Shown here piece by piece: positions 10,869 to 22,244 of a DNA stretch of 64,000 nucleotides. Source of the stretch: Monoplex corrugatus (Eukaryota; Mollusca; Gastropoda; Littorinimorpha; Ranellidae); NCBI GenBank assembly GCA_030674185.1, contig JAPXFY010000015.1, positions 28,824,185 through 28,888,184 on the forward strand, written 5' to 3'. The first letter of the stretch is position 1. Every line of letters begins with the position of its first letter. Under the pieces are notes generated by a model that worked only from the letters and a program-made list of their open reading frames with translations, ran no database searches and was not told the origin of the DNA. The position numbers and the translations under genes were made by a program.

Positions 10869-11282
10869 GTTAGGGTTCCTTGTAATGTAGTTTAAAAGGG
10901 TTAAAGTTAAAGGACATGCAAGAAGAATGTCATGTGCAGTGCATATGGGAGGCGAAAGTTGATTAAAACCGTCTAGGTGACAGATGCGGTCACAGTATAT
11001 CTGGAACACAGGCACATGCCCGTCTGAAATTTGTAGTAAGTCAAGGGATTTGATTGACGTTTTAAATTCTGATTGGAAGTGTAATAAGCATTTGAAGGAG
11101 ATGAGAATGCTCGTGTTATGTATCTGGAAAAAAGTTTGTTCACAGCGTTAAGTTAACAAATGCTGCAATATACAGTCTTTTTTTTATATATAGTTTTTCC
11201 ATTCCTGCTGTTGTTGCAGTGGTGTTTCATTGGCTGTGTGAGCAGATTAGGTGGCTGTGGATATGTGCAGGCTCAATTTCCC
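10869..11282. other. Intron sequence, no recognised gene
   Basis: Short stretch between J and the minisatellite. Nothing coding or repeat-derived is recognised. Confidence 0.4.
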
Positions 11283-11835
11283 ATCGTATCTCTGGTGGAA
11301 GAAGAGTCTCTTTGTATCAGTTACCATTGTAGTCTCTTTGTATCAGTATTCATGGTAGTCTCTTTATATCCATCACTGTGGCAATCTCTTTAAATCAACC
11401 TCCATGGCGGTCTCTTTTTAACAACCACCAATACAATTCCTTTATATCAACCACCAAGGCAGTCTCTGTATCAATGACCAAGGCAATCTCTTTTTATCAG
11501 TGACCAGTGCAGTCTCTTTATATCAGCACCATAGCAGTTTTTTTCATATTAACTACCATGGCAATCACTTTTATGTCAGCTACCAAGGCAGTGTCTTTAT
11601 ACTAGCCACCACAGTGGTCTCTTTGTATCAGCCATCATGGCAATCTCTTTTATAAGTAGCCACAGCAATCTCTTTGTATAGCCAGGATGGGCTCTTTGTG
11701 TCAGTTGCCATTGCAACATCTTTGTATCAGTCGCCATTGCAGTCTCATCATTATCAGTCACCTTGGCAATTTCGTTTTATAAGTTAGTATGGCAGTGCTT
11801 TTGCATCAATTACTGTGACACTTTGATTGACACAG
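11283..11835. repeat. ~34-bp minisatellite, ~16 degenerate units
   Basis: Units on the pattern GGCAGTCTCTTTATATCAGC + CACCAT repeat with period 30-36 bp across ~550 bp. Units diverge (GTAGTCTCTTTGTATCAG, GGCAATCTCTTTTTATCAG, GCAGTGTCTTTATACTAG). Codon-scale periodicity is absent. A stray related unit lies at ~12080 (CCATGGCAGTCGCTATC). Confidence 0.85.
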
Positions 11836-12538
11836 TATGATAATTGGAGGGTGATCATTGTAAATTCCTATCATTTTAAAATCTGTTATTGTATGATTTT
11901 TCAGGCCTGACCTCTAGTATGTTATCGATGGGAAACCAAAGATCACACATTGATCATCCACTTCGTGGATGTCTTTGGTACATATGGGTAAAATTTCTTT
12001 ACAAATCTTATAATTGCAAGTATAGATGTGTAGTTTTTGTCCTAGCTTAAAGGTTGATACAAGGATATTTTATTATATGTAGTCCATGGCAGTCGCTATC
12101 TTCTTTCTGCCTGCCCATTGAATTGGATAAGGCAGTGGTGCTGACCTTCCCCTGTTCTGTTCCCCTCTTTGACTATTTCACAAAGCGAGTCGGTGCCTGC
12201 AAGTACTTTGTGAGTATTGGAGGCTGTAGAAATTGTATCTTACCCCGTCTTTAATATAATGTAGCACGTTTCTGTCCCTTTTTAAAAATTGCTGATTCAA
12301 TGTATGGTGAAGCTCTTTGTGCATACTATAACTAGTATAAGCAGTTTGTTAGGTTATATCATAAATGAAGTGTATTTACCATGTATGTATGGTGTGTTTC
12401 ATGTGAAATACTGTTTCTTGCTCATTCTATCATTATGCAAATACTCTCTTTCTGTCTCTATATCTGAGCTTGCTCTCTGTCTCTCTCTCTGTGCATGTGC
12501 GCATGTGTGTGTGTTTATGCGTATGTGTGTGTGTGTGT

Positions 12539-12608
<70 letters not shown>

Positions 12609-13315
12609 GTGATTAGAGATGTAATTGTATGTGGATTTATTTTAACACTTGCACATGTTTACAGCAAAATATATTCACAATTTGTTAATGCACTCATTTA
12701 CCTGTTTAGTAGGTTTCGCATGTTTCTCTGTCACTTTCAGTATAGTTTGTATTTGATTATTACTTCTATAGTGTTTGTTACTGGCAGTAAATTGAAGCCG
12801 ACTGTGCTTAATTTCCGTGAGCATGAAGCATCCCGTACTAAGCAAAACCTCTTCGTCTCAGTAGCTAAACGATGATAATGCATCTTCTGCTTGAGTCTGG
12901 TCAGCTGGTCGCATGTAAAAGCAAAAATCTAATGAGAGTAAAAGAAGAGACTTTGCGCTTATCCCTTTCTTCTTTTCACAGATATCCACTTTGACACCAG
13001 GGATTGCAACAGAGCTAGAACAGGATAGTGAATGTTTTCCTTTCTAGCTTTGTGGTCATTACCAGATTACATGGCCTTGCCTTTGGCTACTTTAACTGAA
13101 AGTTCAGTGCTGTTCAAGCTGTGAATCCACTTCAAAGTGGAACGCACACATGCATGCATGCACACAGTTTACGAGGCAGAATTTGAAATTGGCCTTTTTT
13201 TTGCTCCCTGAACCACCTTATGCATATTAGTTTGTGGCAGTAAATGTTTTAAAGTTCAAGTGACTTGATCACTATTAGAATAACAGATCATGAATATTGA
13301 AATGTTCTGTCGCAG
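11836..13315. other. Intron sequence with TG microsatellite; no recognised gene
   Basis: A (TG)n array occupies ~12489-12612. An AG acceptor-like site near 12980 is followed by a stretch that does not stay in frame with the neighbouring POLRMT exons, and those exons already join directly. The last bases (TCTGTCGCAG) are the acceptor of the next exon. Confidence 0.45.
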
Positions 13316-13384
13316 GGACTGGATGTTGGGGAAATAATCAACAAATCAGTTTTTGTTAAGGATGAACTACAAGTTGTGTTGAAG
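13316..13384 (+). CDS. POLRMT: POLRMT exon, in-window exon 2
   Basis: 23 codons, phase 0 at both ends, bounded by TGTCGCAG and AAG|GTAAGAAG. It reads GLDVGEIINKSVFVKDELQV and ends VLK. In POLRMT the PPR helix ending in a glutamate/glycine is followed by a G-L-x(10)-L-x(5)-VLKA(V/I) helix, matching the previous and following exons. It is encoded on the plus strand 9 kb after the preceding exon. The intron between them holds J and the minisatellite. Confidence 0.75.
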
Positions 13385-13397
13385 GTAAGAAGTAGTA

Positions 13398-13507
13398 GCA
13401 CTATTAACTTTATTCTGTAATTTGGTTGTTAATGAGAGAGAGGGAAGACGAGAGATAAACTTTAAACTTCAGAAAAAACACCATTACTCAAAGAAAATAG
13501 CTGTACT
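13398..13507 (+). repeat. ~105-bp direct repeat, left copy
   Basis: Begins TTAACTTTATTCTGTAATTTG and runs through AACTTTAAACTTCAG...CATTACTCA to 13507, just before TTAACACTATCCC. The matching copy is at 14898-14996. The pair flanks a 1.39-kb segment. Confidence 0.65.
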
Positions 13508-14897
13508 GTTAACACTATCCCTACGTATGGCTGCTAGACAGGCTCCCCTCCTCCCTTCTGTAAGCAGCTGGCCTTGCTGAACCCCTGCCAACATAATGAT
13601 TTTGACATCTTTCTAATTTGTTTTACATGTTGTTTTAAATCAGTGTTGGTGTCATGTTTGATATGTTTGAAAAGGAAAACTCAGCGACTTTTAGGTGAAT
13701 GTACTTTCAACACTCTTGGAGATTCCATAACGAGATTCGTAGTATGCCAGCCAGTTGACACCAAAGCAGCACTGACCTTATACAGTTTTATTCATGGAAC
13801 ATTTCACCAACAGCTGCAATCCATTTTAACAGAATTTCACAGAATTTAACTTACAAATAAAAACGAGTCACATAACATCTTTTGATCAATCCCTCAGCAG
13901 AAGTAAGTTCTCCACTACAGTCAGGTCTCTTGTTTTCCATTATGCATATATGCATACATGTATGTATGACCAAAATCAGTGGTTCTCATTTTCACAAGCC
14001 ACATGTGGATCTTGGCAAACACCTTCATCAGAAAGTCATCATGAAATCGAAACTGCAGTTCATTAGTAGTACAGCACAGAGCAAGCACAGGCATATGAAA
14101 AAGTAATCCACAACACACACACTCTCTCTCTCCCCCTCCCTTTCTCCTTTTCTTTTTTTCTTTTCACATGCCTGTAGCAGACAGGATAGAGATGACAGGT
14201 TCCTGTTATCCAACAGTTGGCAAACATCAGACCTGGAAAGACACAAGTATTTTATTGGTCACAGCCACAGACAGGATAAACAGGAGAGAGAGGGTGGTTG
14301 GCAGATGATGGGAGAAGTGCAATTTCCATGAAATATATAGACTAGTTTTAGTAATATACTCACACATGTGTGTGTGTATGGATGTATGCATGTGTGTGGG
14401 TACACATGTATATGTATAGACACGTATGTGTATATATATATATACAGAGACACAAAAAACTCACATGCACACCCACCCACCCACACACACAGTATCATCA
14501 TCATATCGTCCTCATCATTTTCAAAAATATAAATGTGCATATGCTGTACTTTACAAGGAGGTGTACAGTCAGGTGCCTCTGTTGATACAAAGTGTACCTG
14601 ACAAGATCAGGTCTGAATAATCCAGTGAGGGATCGTCTGTTTTAAGTACAAAAAGTATCTGTAAACTGGGTTTAAATTTATAAATGAAAGTGTTATTCTG
14701 TGTGGGAATATTCCACTGTGGTCTGAAAGAAGTTATGTCAATTATAGGCAAGAGTTTGACTACAACAATTTTCAGAAAGTACAACGCATGCATAGGTGCG
14801 CGCCATAGAAAACAGTAATCAATCAGCACACACCAGCGTGTGTCCCATAGGGAGTGGAGCAAGACAGCGCATGTATAGGTGTGCTCTGTCGTGAAAA
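13508..14897. other. Segment between ~105-bp direct repeats
   Basis: Starts TTAACACTATCCCTACG and ends GTCGTGAAAAAG before a second TTAA. It contains TC- and GT-rich tracts (14115-14165, 14350-14490) and no recognised protein. It may be an inserted element or the spacer of a duplication. The termini are not clear inverted repeats. Confidence 0.35.
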
Positions 14898-14996
14898 AGT
14901 TAACTTCACTCCGTAATTTGATTGTTATTGAAGGAGTAAGAGAAACCTTAAACTTTAAAAAAAATGTCATTGCTCAGAGATAGTGGACCTGTCTCG
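14898..14996 (+). repeat. ~105-bp direct repeat, right copy
   Basis: TTAACTTCACTCCGTAATTTG ... AACCTTAAACTTTAAAAAAAA ... CATTGCTCA corresponds to 13398-13507, with scattered substitutions and a shorter middle. Confidence 0.65.
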
Positions 14997-15079
14997 TAGC
15001 TAGTCCTTGCTACTTTACTTGTCAGCCCCTAATAATAACAATGTACTGATAGTAGTAATAGTAACAATAACATGTATTT

Positions 15080-16480
15080 AACTTCGTTTACACCAAATCA
15101 GAAACCCATCGCTGCCTGACCAGCATAGCTGAAATTCATGCAGCTGTCCATGGCTCTTGTGTGATCCACATGTTACTTGCCTTGAAAGCCTTCCAGCCTG
15201 TCTTCCAGCAAGTTGTTCTCGGACAATACAACAGTTGCTTGCTACATGAACAGACAGGTAGGGGGGACTCTTGCTGACCCTCTCATGGCAAGTCAAAGAC
15301 CTTCTCTGCTGATGCCAGGTCAGCAAGATTTCTGTATCAGCAGCTTACATCATCTGGAAGTTGAACATCATAGCGACTTCCTGAGCACAGGCTGTTCAGT
15401 TATACAGATGGGGGATTCTTAAATGCCAGACTTTTAAGGGTGTATGGGACAAATAATTCATCCCAGTGATTGACCTCTTTGCAACAAAGTTCAACAAGAG
15501 GCTTCCAATCTATGTGTACCTGATGCAAGAACCAGAGACCCCTCTCATCCACATACCAAAGCAACATCAGCAGTACTATTAGCGGCAGGAGCTCTTCCAG
15601 CTAATCGCTGTCTTCTACTCCCTTTCCTGTAGAAAGGGCACTGAATCACTTAAAACTACAAGTGGAAGAAGTGGCTCCTCTGATGCAACTCGAACAAGGT
15701 GCACCCCCATATTCCATCCTCTTGAACGGATAAAGTTCCTCACCCATCTGTCTCAATCAGATGACTTCAATTCTAGCAATGTAAAGGGCTACAGATCTGC
15801 AATCTGCACACTATCACAACATGGAGGGTCTTCCCTTTCCTGAGGCCTATGGATCCAAGAGGCTAAGATCCTCTCTCGGATCCCAAAATGGAATTTAGCA
15901 TTCGTCCTAGGCTCACTCAGGCGTTCAGATTTTGAAACATTAGATATGATTGTTTTTCTGTCCTCTCCCACAAAACAGCCTTCCTCCTGACCCTTGCTAC
16001 TTCCTGCTGCCACAGTGAAATCCACACTCTAAGTGGGGGCCAAGGAAGATGTTGGATTCTGTTGTAGTAGACATCTTTCTTACCAGAAGATCCAACAACC
16101 AAGTTCCAGAGCATGTTCCTTCAGGATTCCATCTCTGGTCTTCTTTTTGGATCCCAGACACACCAGAGAAAAGGACTGGCTCTTACACCCCATCTACTGT
16201 TTCAAATACTACTGGCATCACTTAGCCCCATGGAGATCCTCCCAACAGAGACTATATCTCAGTTAATGGGCAGTACTCCAAAATATTTTGGTAACCACCC
16301 ATGGCCCAATGGCTCTCTGAAACAATCATTAGGGCATATAGAGAAACTCCATCCCTTTTGGAACAACCCCGGGCCCATGAACTTCAGGCCCTCTCAGCCT
16401 CAGCTGCCTTCTATCATTCTCTGTCCATTCAGGATGTCCAGAAGCAGCGTACTGGTGCAGACAATTCACCTTAATTAACC
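15080..16480 (+). pseudogene. DIRS-like retrotransposon remnant (RNase H + tyrosine recombinase)
   Basis: Plus-strand pieces in several frames read in DIRS order. FSDNTTVACYMNRQ near 15216 corresponds to the RNase H stretch. A decayed HL-x-x-EHH-x-DFLS block (~15345-15390) and VIDLFATKFNKRLPIYV (~15463) follow. Tyrosine-recombinase N-terminal pieces come next (FLTHL, GYRSAICTLSQHG at ~15790, LAFVLGSLRRSDFETL at ~15900) and a C-terminal SASAAFYHSLSIQDVQK near 16390. Tyrosine recombinase plus RNase H together define DIRS/YR retroelements. Stops and frameshifts are frequent, so it is dead. The RT part upstream of 15080 and the termini are not recognised. Confidence 0.65.
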
Positions 16481-16602
16481 ATTACTGAAGAGATCTATGG
16501 AGAGGGTCTGTCCTGCCTCGTCTTCATTTCGGCTAATGCTGTCATAGGTGTCTCCAGGAGGCAGGCAGATCCAAGCAGAGAATCTCTTCCGCCATCCAGT
16601 CT

Positions 16603-17384
16603 TTAACTCTTTGAAGACGTTATATAGTTGCCTTGCACAACCACTGTGGACGCGATCAACGGGACCTGCCACAACCCTTGGTGACGCACGATTTTGGGGG
16701 TTTTTCAAAAAATTCTCAAAAATACAGATTTTACAGCACAAGAACATATTTTATATCAAAATAAAATTCAGTTTATGCTCTTTGAGCTGAAGCTACATAC
16801 AAGGACTACATCTATTCTACTTACCTTCCTAGAAGGTGAAATGGGGTAGGGTTTTGGCTCTGGGAAAGAAGTTTTTGATTGACAGTAATCCAACACATAC
16901 AGTCAGTGAAACACCCATTCTTGACCAGGTAATCCAGAAATCCAGGTAATCACAAGTCCTTGGTATGACCAGAAGATATAAAAGAACAAACACAGCTTTG
17001 TTTTCACACAGGTGAAGCAGCAAAGTGATTATGATGATCCTTTGAAAAAGAAGAAGAAGAAGAAGGCCTAAATGTCGCCATTTTGGTGCAAGGACGGTCA
17101 CTCCGATTGGTTTGGATAAAGGCAAGAAACTGCGACTAATCGGGATAAAATCAATGCAAGGGAAGTAACAAACACTTCAGAAGATACCAAAGAGTGTTCC
17201 TATATGTGTAGTTAGTTCCCTTAGACCAGCGACTGGCTTGCATCTATTTTTAAAAACCGCAGCGGAATATCCGCTATCACGTCTCTAATGGTTTGGCCAG
17301 CTGCAGCGGAATGTCCGCTGTCACGTCTCTAATGGTTTGGCCAGCTGCAGTGGAATATCCGCTGTTACGTCTCCGAAGAGTTAA
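16603..17384 (-). mobile_element. piggyBac-like internally deleted element P2
   Basis: TTAA at both ends (16603-16606, 17381-17384). The left inner end is CTCTTTGAAGACGTTA and the right, read inward, is CTCTTCGGAGACGTAA. The right 300 bp matches P1 437-744, including the triple GCGGAATATCCGC subterminal repeats, but the transposase frame is gone and the start codon context is altered. It is a 782-bp non-autonomous derivative of the P1 family. Confidence 0.85.
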
Positions 17385-17932
17385 GTTCTGCATTAGTTAG
17401 ATGTGGTAGAGTGTATGATGCTGAAAGAGGAATTTTTCCAGTACCCTGCTTAGCTAGTACACTTTGCGTGTTTAACTCTTAGGACCACCCTACCTGCCCC
17501 TTTCGAGATCCTCATCTCTGGCCTTGCATACAAAGTCTGAAAAAAGAGGATGGATACTCGCATTCTTGCATGATGGACCTGGGCGGTAAGGTGGGGTGGA
17601 GTGCCACCTGGGAGCATCTTTTGACTGAATTGTCTGTAAACACTGGGTTAAGTTATGGCCATATATAAAGCGATCATATGCCACTCTTAATTAGTTGGAT
17701 ATGGTAAGTGTACTAGCTGAAAAGGAATTTAGTTAAAAAATTCCTGTACTGATGGTAACTTTTCTGATTATAAAAAGAAATTGAGTGGTTTGTAAGGTAG
17801 TGTGATGAAAAGTTTTAGTACTTAATGTTAGAAAAACAAGAGAACTTGTATTGTATTTAGGACATATGTACACATACACATGTAAGTGCATACATGCATG
17901 CACACAGTCACGAAAGTCCTTACAACAGTGTG

Positions 17933-17975
<43 letters not shown>

Positions 17976-18102
17976 TTTGAAAAGGAGGTTGTTAGAATGA
18001 CTTGACCATCTTGGTTTTTGTTTTTTGTGTTTTTTTGTTTTGTTTTTGTGTTTCAGTAGTCCATGAGGAATAAATGTTAAATTTGACTGTTTACAATTAT
18101 AG
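17385..18102. other. Intron sequence with short duplication and GT/GTGC array
   Basis: A block with AGTTAGATGTGGTA...GCTGAAAGAGGAATTT (17392-17440) recurs in diverged form at 17690-17735. A compound (TG)n(CGTG)n tract lies at 17929-17975. No gene is recognised. The end is the acceptor of the next host exon (ATTATAG). Confidence 0.5.
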
Positions 18103-18210
18103 GCCATCAAAACTGTGGATCCTACTTTTACTCCTCATGTAGTCCCAGAACCATCGCCTTCTTCAGGACCTTTGGTGGATGCTCTCAATACTGCCCTGCC
18201 AGCAGATCAG
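18103..18210 (+). CDS. POLRMT: POLRMT exon, in-window exon 3
   Basis: 36 codons, phase 0 at both ends, acceptor TTATAG and donor CAG|GTAGATC. It reads AIKTVDPTFTPHVVPEP, then a Ser/Pro linker and LVDALNTALPADQ. It continues the previous exon's ...QVVLK into KA(I/V)-x-x-V-x-PTF, the order seen in animal POLRMT, where a proline-rich linker follows. This linker is normally poorly conserved. Confidence 0.75.
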
Positions 18211-18509
18211 GTAGATCAGTCATTTCATATTTGACCCAGTGACAACAGATGCTCAGTTTATCATGGGAAACCTGTGTGCCAGAATTTTTTTTTTTTCAGT
18301 TTTTGCAGCATTCTAGTGAGAATTGTAAAGCAGTTTGGCTGTATTTATGTGGCATTCAGTTATTAACCTTTCTTCATTATGCTCTGCATCTGTTTCTTGA
18401 ATATGTGCTCAGTATATTTGAAATTCTTAACATCCAAACCTGTACAGTAGTAAGTTTTGCTTCTTAACTGATTCCACAGTGTTTTTGTTCTATTTTTCAG
18501 AACAAACTA

Positions 18510-18628
18510 TATCTACTAGTGTAGATTCACTTACCAGTATGGAATAAACTCCCTGTCCAAATTAGATATTCAGCATCAGAGATATCCTTCAAGTCTGCTC
18601 TTAGGACTCATTTTAAGCTACTGAAATC
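18510..18628 (+). pseudogene. L2/CR1-like LINE C-terminal fragment
   Basis: A plus-strand frame reads HLPVWNKLPVQIRYS and then SFKSALRTHFKLL. The P-x-WNxLP-x(2)-(I/V)R ... FK-x-x-L(K/R)TH signature marks the extreme C-terminus of L2/CR1-type reverse transcriptases (compare 35244-35789 and 40140-40312 here). A TG microsatellite follows immediately. Confidence 0.5.
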
Positions 18629-18652
18629 TGTGTGTGTGTGCATGTGTGTGTG

Positions 18653-18735
<83 letters not shown>
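18629..18735. repeat. (TG)n microsatellite
   Basis: About 105 bp of TG with two CATG interruptions near the start, placed directly after an L2-like ORF end. Confidence 0.95.
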
Positions 18736-18736
<1 letters not shown>

Positions 18737-19820
18737 GCCAACACTGAAAATTGAAGTTTGACTGTCCACATTTATTTATCCTTAAAAATTGTTCATTACT
18801 TTTCTTAGCCATTTTTCATACCTCCCTGTTAATAAAGAAAAAAGAAGAGGCACCCTGTGAGGCCAACAGGGGCAATAGACACATTGGAAAGTGAACTCCA
18901 GAGAGTCTCACCTCGAATGATGTTTGGTGATGGCCCTACTTAGGATCAATTTTGTACTCAGATCCATGTATGACCTCCTGCCCTTAACTCACTCAGCACT
19001 AACATCCGGATATGCGGACGGACTCATTGATGCGCTTCCACTGTGAGGGCCGGATATGCGGCTCGCACATTAAAAAATTTCCACTGGTGACATAGTGCTG
19101 TGTAGTTGAAATTGAAGGGGGTCATGCTAAAGCCTCATTACCACAGAGTAACCTTTGACCACTGCATGTGGCGAGTGACCTATGACCAGTCAGCCATTGA
19201 GGTATTTTTGTGCTGACCCCGTTCCTGTGTACCACGTGAGAACAATGGCGTCTCAACTGTGAACGAGTTGCGTTCACAGCAGTCGAACAAGACGTGTTTA
19301 CACTTTTTGTCAGGCAATAAAAGTCATTCTTACCAAGGGGTCTGACCCTGAAGATGCAGAACAGTATGAAGAAAGTGGTTTTAGCCCAAGACAAGGGATG
19401 GAATTGATGAAAATGTGTCTGACAGAGAAGGTGAAAGGAAGAGAGGGGTGGGTGTGGTGAATGACACAGACAGTGTTTACCCGTGGCCTTCGTAGCACGG
19501 CACTTATGCAAATAGCCCACTAGCTGATCTGACTGATGTTGGTTCTATTGTTTCATGATGAATGTTTGCCTTTAAGATTGTGTGTGTGTGTGTTTTCCTT
19601 TCAGTTATTGCTCCATACACAAATAGCCAAACACATAGGCTAAAGTTGTATGGCATTACAGACCACACCCCCATTCATTTTTTGACCAAATATTCAGTGA
19701 CCTGATTATGAAGCACATTGTTGATGGAACAAAGAGATGCAGTGATCAAAGCCTTCAGGCATAAGGGGAACTAGCAAAATACAGTTTGGAAATGGAACAG
19801 CAGTGAATGAAATGCATGTA

Positions 19821-19821
<1 letters not shown>

Positions 19822-19867
<46 letters not shown>

Positions 19868-19880
19868 TGTATGTGAGTGT

Positions 19881-19942
<62 letters not shown>

Positions 19943-19991
19943 TGTGGATAAGTGTGTGTATGTGTGTGTGTGTGTGTGTATGTGTGTGTGT
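19822..19991. repeat. (TG)n microsatellite inside P3
   Basis: About 170 bp of TG with GATG interruptions, fading into TG-rich DNA to ~20180. The Cys-Val frames are artefacts. Confidence 0.95.
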
Positions 19992-20179
19992 ACACCTGCA
20001 CTTTTATGTTCATGTGATGTTTGTATGTGTGTGGATGTTTGTATTGTGTGTGTTGTACTTTGTGTATTGTGTTGTGTGTATGTATGAATGTGTTTGTATG
20101 GTGGTGTGTGTATGGATGTGGGTGTATTGTGTCTGGTGTGTGTGTCTGGGTATCTGGGTGTGTGTGTCTGTGTGTTAAG

Positions 20180-21075
20180 GTTATAGCTTTGAAACCTTGT
20201 GCTGTGCTTATTTAGTCAAACAATAATCAAATGTTACTATTTCAAGAAATGTGTGTTTTGTTAATATTTTTTCATGATTTTTCCAACTCTGTTCAAGCAC
20301 TTGGTATACTGAAGCTGACTACAAATCGCCAAGTAGTCATCAGGATTTTGCTGACTTTAGCTGAACTGTATAAAGTAGAAATCTCAGGTAGCCATTGTTC
20401 ACTCACTACTGGGATTTTCAATGTGATTTATGTGGAAAATTGTCCACTTTTCAGGAGCAGTGTGAACTTTACCACTATCCAATTGCAGCCACCCTCAATT
20501 TTGTCGTCACAAAAACATATTTTCTCTCATCACCACCTACAAAAAGAGAACTATAAAAGTTACAGCTTTGAAACTCTGTAATGTGCTTATTCAATCAAAC
20601 AATAACCATGTGTGAAAATTTCAAGAGTGTGTATTTCCTCATTATTTTTTTATTTTTTAAACATCTGTACAAACCGCCTTTATACGGGAGAATGAGACAT
20701 GACAAATCGACAAGTGTACAGTAATATGTTATTGATTTTAGTTTATTTGTAGAGAGTAGAAACTCTCAATTAGTTATTGTTTACTCTCTACGGGTATTTC
20801 CAATGTGATTTATGTGGAAACCAGTCCTCTTTTCAAGAACAGTGAGAACTTCCCTTATATGCTCTTGCAGTCACCCTCATTTTTATTACCATGAAAATAT
20901 CCCTTGTTTTACAACTGGCAACAAAAAGAATACCATAAAGTTTACAGCTTTGAAACTTTGTAAAATGCTTGTTCAATATAATGATAATCATGTATCAAAA
21001 TTGGAAAAGTATGTGTTTGGCCATTATTTTTTTAATGATTTTTTTTTTAAAACCTATACAAACGCCCAGCACAGA
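20180..21075 (+). repeat. ~380-bp tandem repeat, ~2.4 units
   Basis: Anchor block TACAGCTTTGAAACTCTGTA and variants begin near 20180, 20560 and 20940, exactly 380 bp apart. Between them, TTTCAATGTGATTTATGTGG and CTTTTCA(G/A)GA-CAGTG blocks repeat in step. The array ends just inside the right TTAA terminus of P3. Confidence 0.8.
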
Positions 21076-21118
21076 TAGGAATGTTAAATTCCAAATCGCC
21101 CAGTAGGGAGTGAGTTAA

Positions 21119-22244
21119 ATGCAAATGTGGTGAAATGAGGGAAATCAGATGGCTTTGTATGTCCACTCAGCCAGGGCAAACAAAGAGTGAAACAAGTCCA
21201 GAGCTCATGCAAAGTAGCATTAACCCAAGGAAAGTAATCATGGAGGCACAATCAAATGCTTAAAGAGATTGCACAAGCAATCACACTCATGCAGCCGGGT
21301 ACATGGCAGGAAGCAGCAAACTGTGCCTGAAAATACTTTGATGTCCAGAGCATGAGAGTGGGTGTACTGGATGTTTGGCTGGGAGTGTACAGCAGATAGT
21401 CCAAAATGAAAAAAAAACACCTAGAAATCCTCAACAAGAAAGGCATAATATTGGATATAGTTTTCCATTTCCATTCATCAAAACATATGATTCTGATCTA
21501 CATGTATAACTCACTATGCTATATGAAAGGAAGCCCATTTCTGCAAGCTGAAAAGTATGTCAGTGTAGCCAGCAGCTTGAGGAAATCCAGCTTAAAAGCA
21601 AAGTTCTCACCATAGAGGTTGGAGCAAGGCAGTTTGTAAGCGTTTGTCCACAACCTCACAAAATAGCTCTTGATTTCCAGGAAGGAGAGGACCAGAGCCC
21701 TAAAGGCAGTGACAGAATCTGCTGAAGTGAGTTCCAGTTGGATCTGGTTGAGGAAGAACAAAAGATCCTAAGACTGAAAATGTCCGTATGTACAGCAAGT
21801 GTCCAGTAGCTAAAAGTTATTTCAAGGCTGACTTGGTCTTTAAGTGTCTCACAATCTTTGAGGTGTGGGTTCAAACCCAGGGGAGAAGAAAAAGGCAACA
21901 GCAGAAGGGCATCTGGGAGTCATAACCTGGATGTGGCTCAACCCCTTTAGAGTAGGGAGGACCTTGTTCTGTCCAGCTCTCCCCAGAGTTTCTTACCATG
22001 ACACATGGTCAGACCTTTGACTTCTGGGAATAGTCCAGAAATGTCTTGGAAAGATCAGATGACACTGGGAAAGACTACATGCACGGGCTTTGAGAGCTGG
22101 CTCCCCAACTTGCCTTTCTTCAGCTTGTCTAAAGTTCCATAAATGAAAGATGCTGTGGGAATTCACGGAAAGGGAGAGAGAATAATGAATCTGTGGCACC
22201 ATCCCAATCATGATTTGAAATCCACAGTGAATTAGAATCTTCTT
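21119..22244. other. Stretch without recognised gene
   Basis: Moderately GC-rich compared with neighbours and with short open frames on both strands, so it may be decayed LINE sequence upstream of the RT fragment at 22245. I cannot identify a domain. The GGTTCAAACCC near 21868 is a palindrome, not a tRNA B box. Confidence 0.35.

Larger units (their letters stand above)
18984..21118 (+). mobile_element. piggyBac-like element P3 (degenerate, 2.1 kb)
   Basis: TTAA at both ends (18984-18987, 21115-21118), with ends that mirror imperfectly: CTCACTCAGCACTA on the left, CTCACTCCCTACTG inward on the right. Subterminal CCGGATATGCGG occurs twice at the left (~19005 and ~19050). After ATG at 19236 a frame begins MASQL then stops. 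A shifted frame continues ILTKGSDPEDAEQYEESG, resembling the acidic N-terminus of a transposase. The rest is replaced by a TG array and long tandem repeats. No catalytic domain remains. Confidence 0.6.

Noticed and set aside
12970..13060. Possible extra POLRMT exon after the AG near 12980
   Set aside because: Exons 4092-4250 and 13316-13384 already join directly in phase and match consecutive protein segments. The candidate has a stop in frame.
17470..17690. Another TTAA-bounded piggyBac MITE
   Set aside because: The ends (CTCTTAGGACC and GAGTGGCATATG) do not form inverted repeats, so two TTAA sites alone are not enough.
21855..21885. Possible tRNA / SINE B box (GGTTCAAACCC)
   Set aside because: It is a simple palindrome. 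No A box, acceptor stem or cloverleaf can be drawn.
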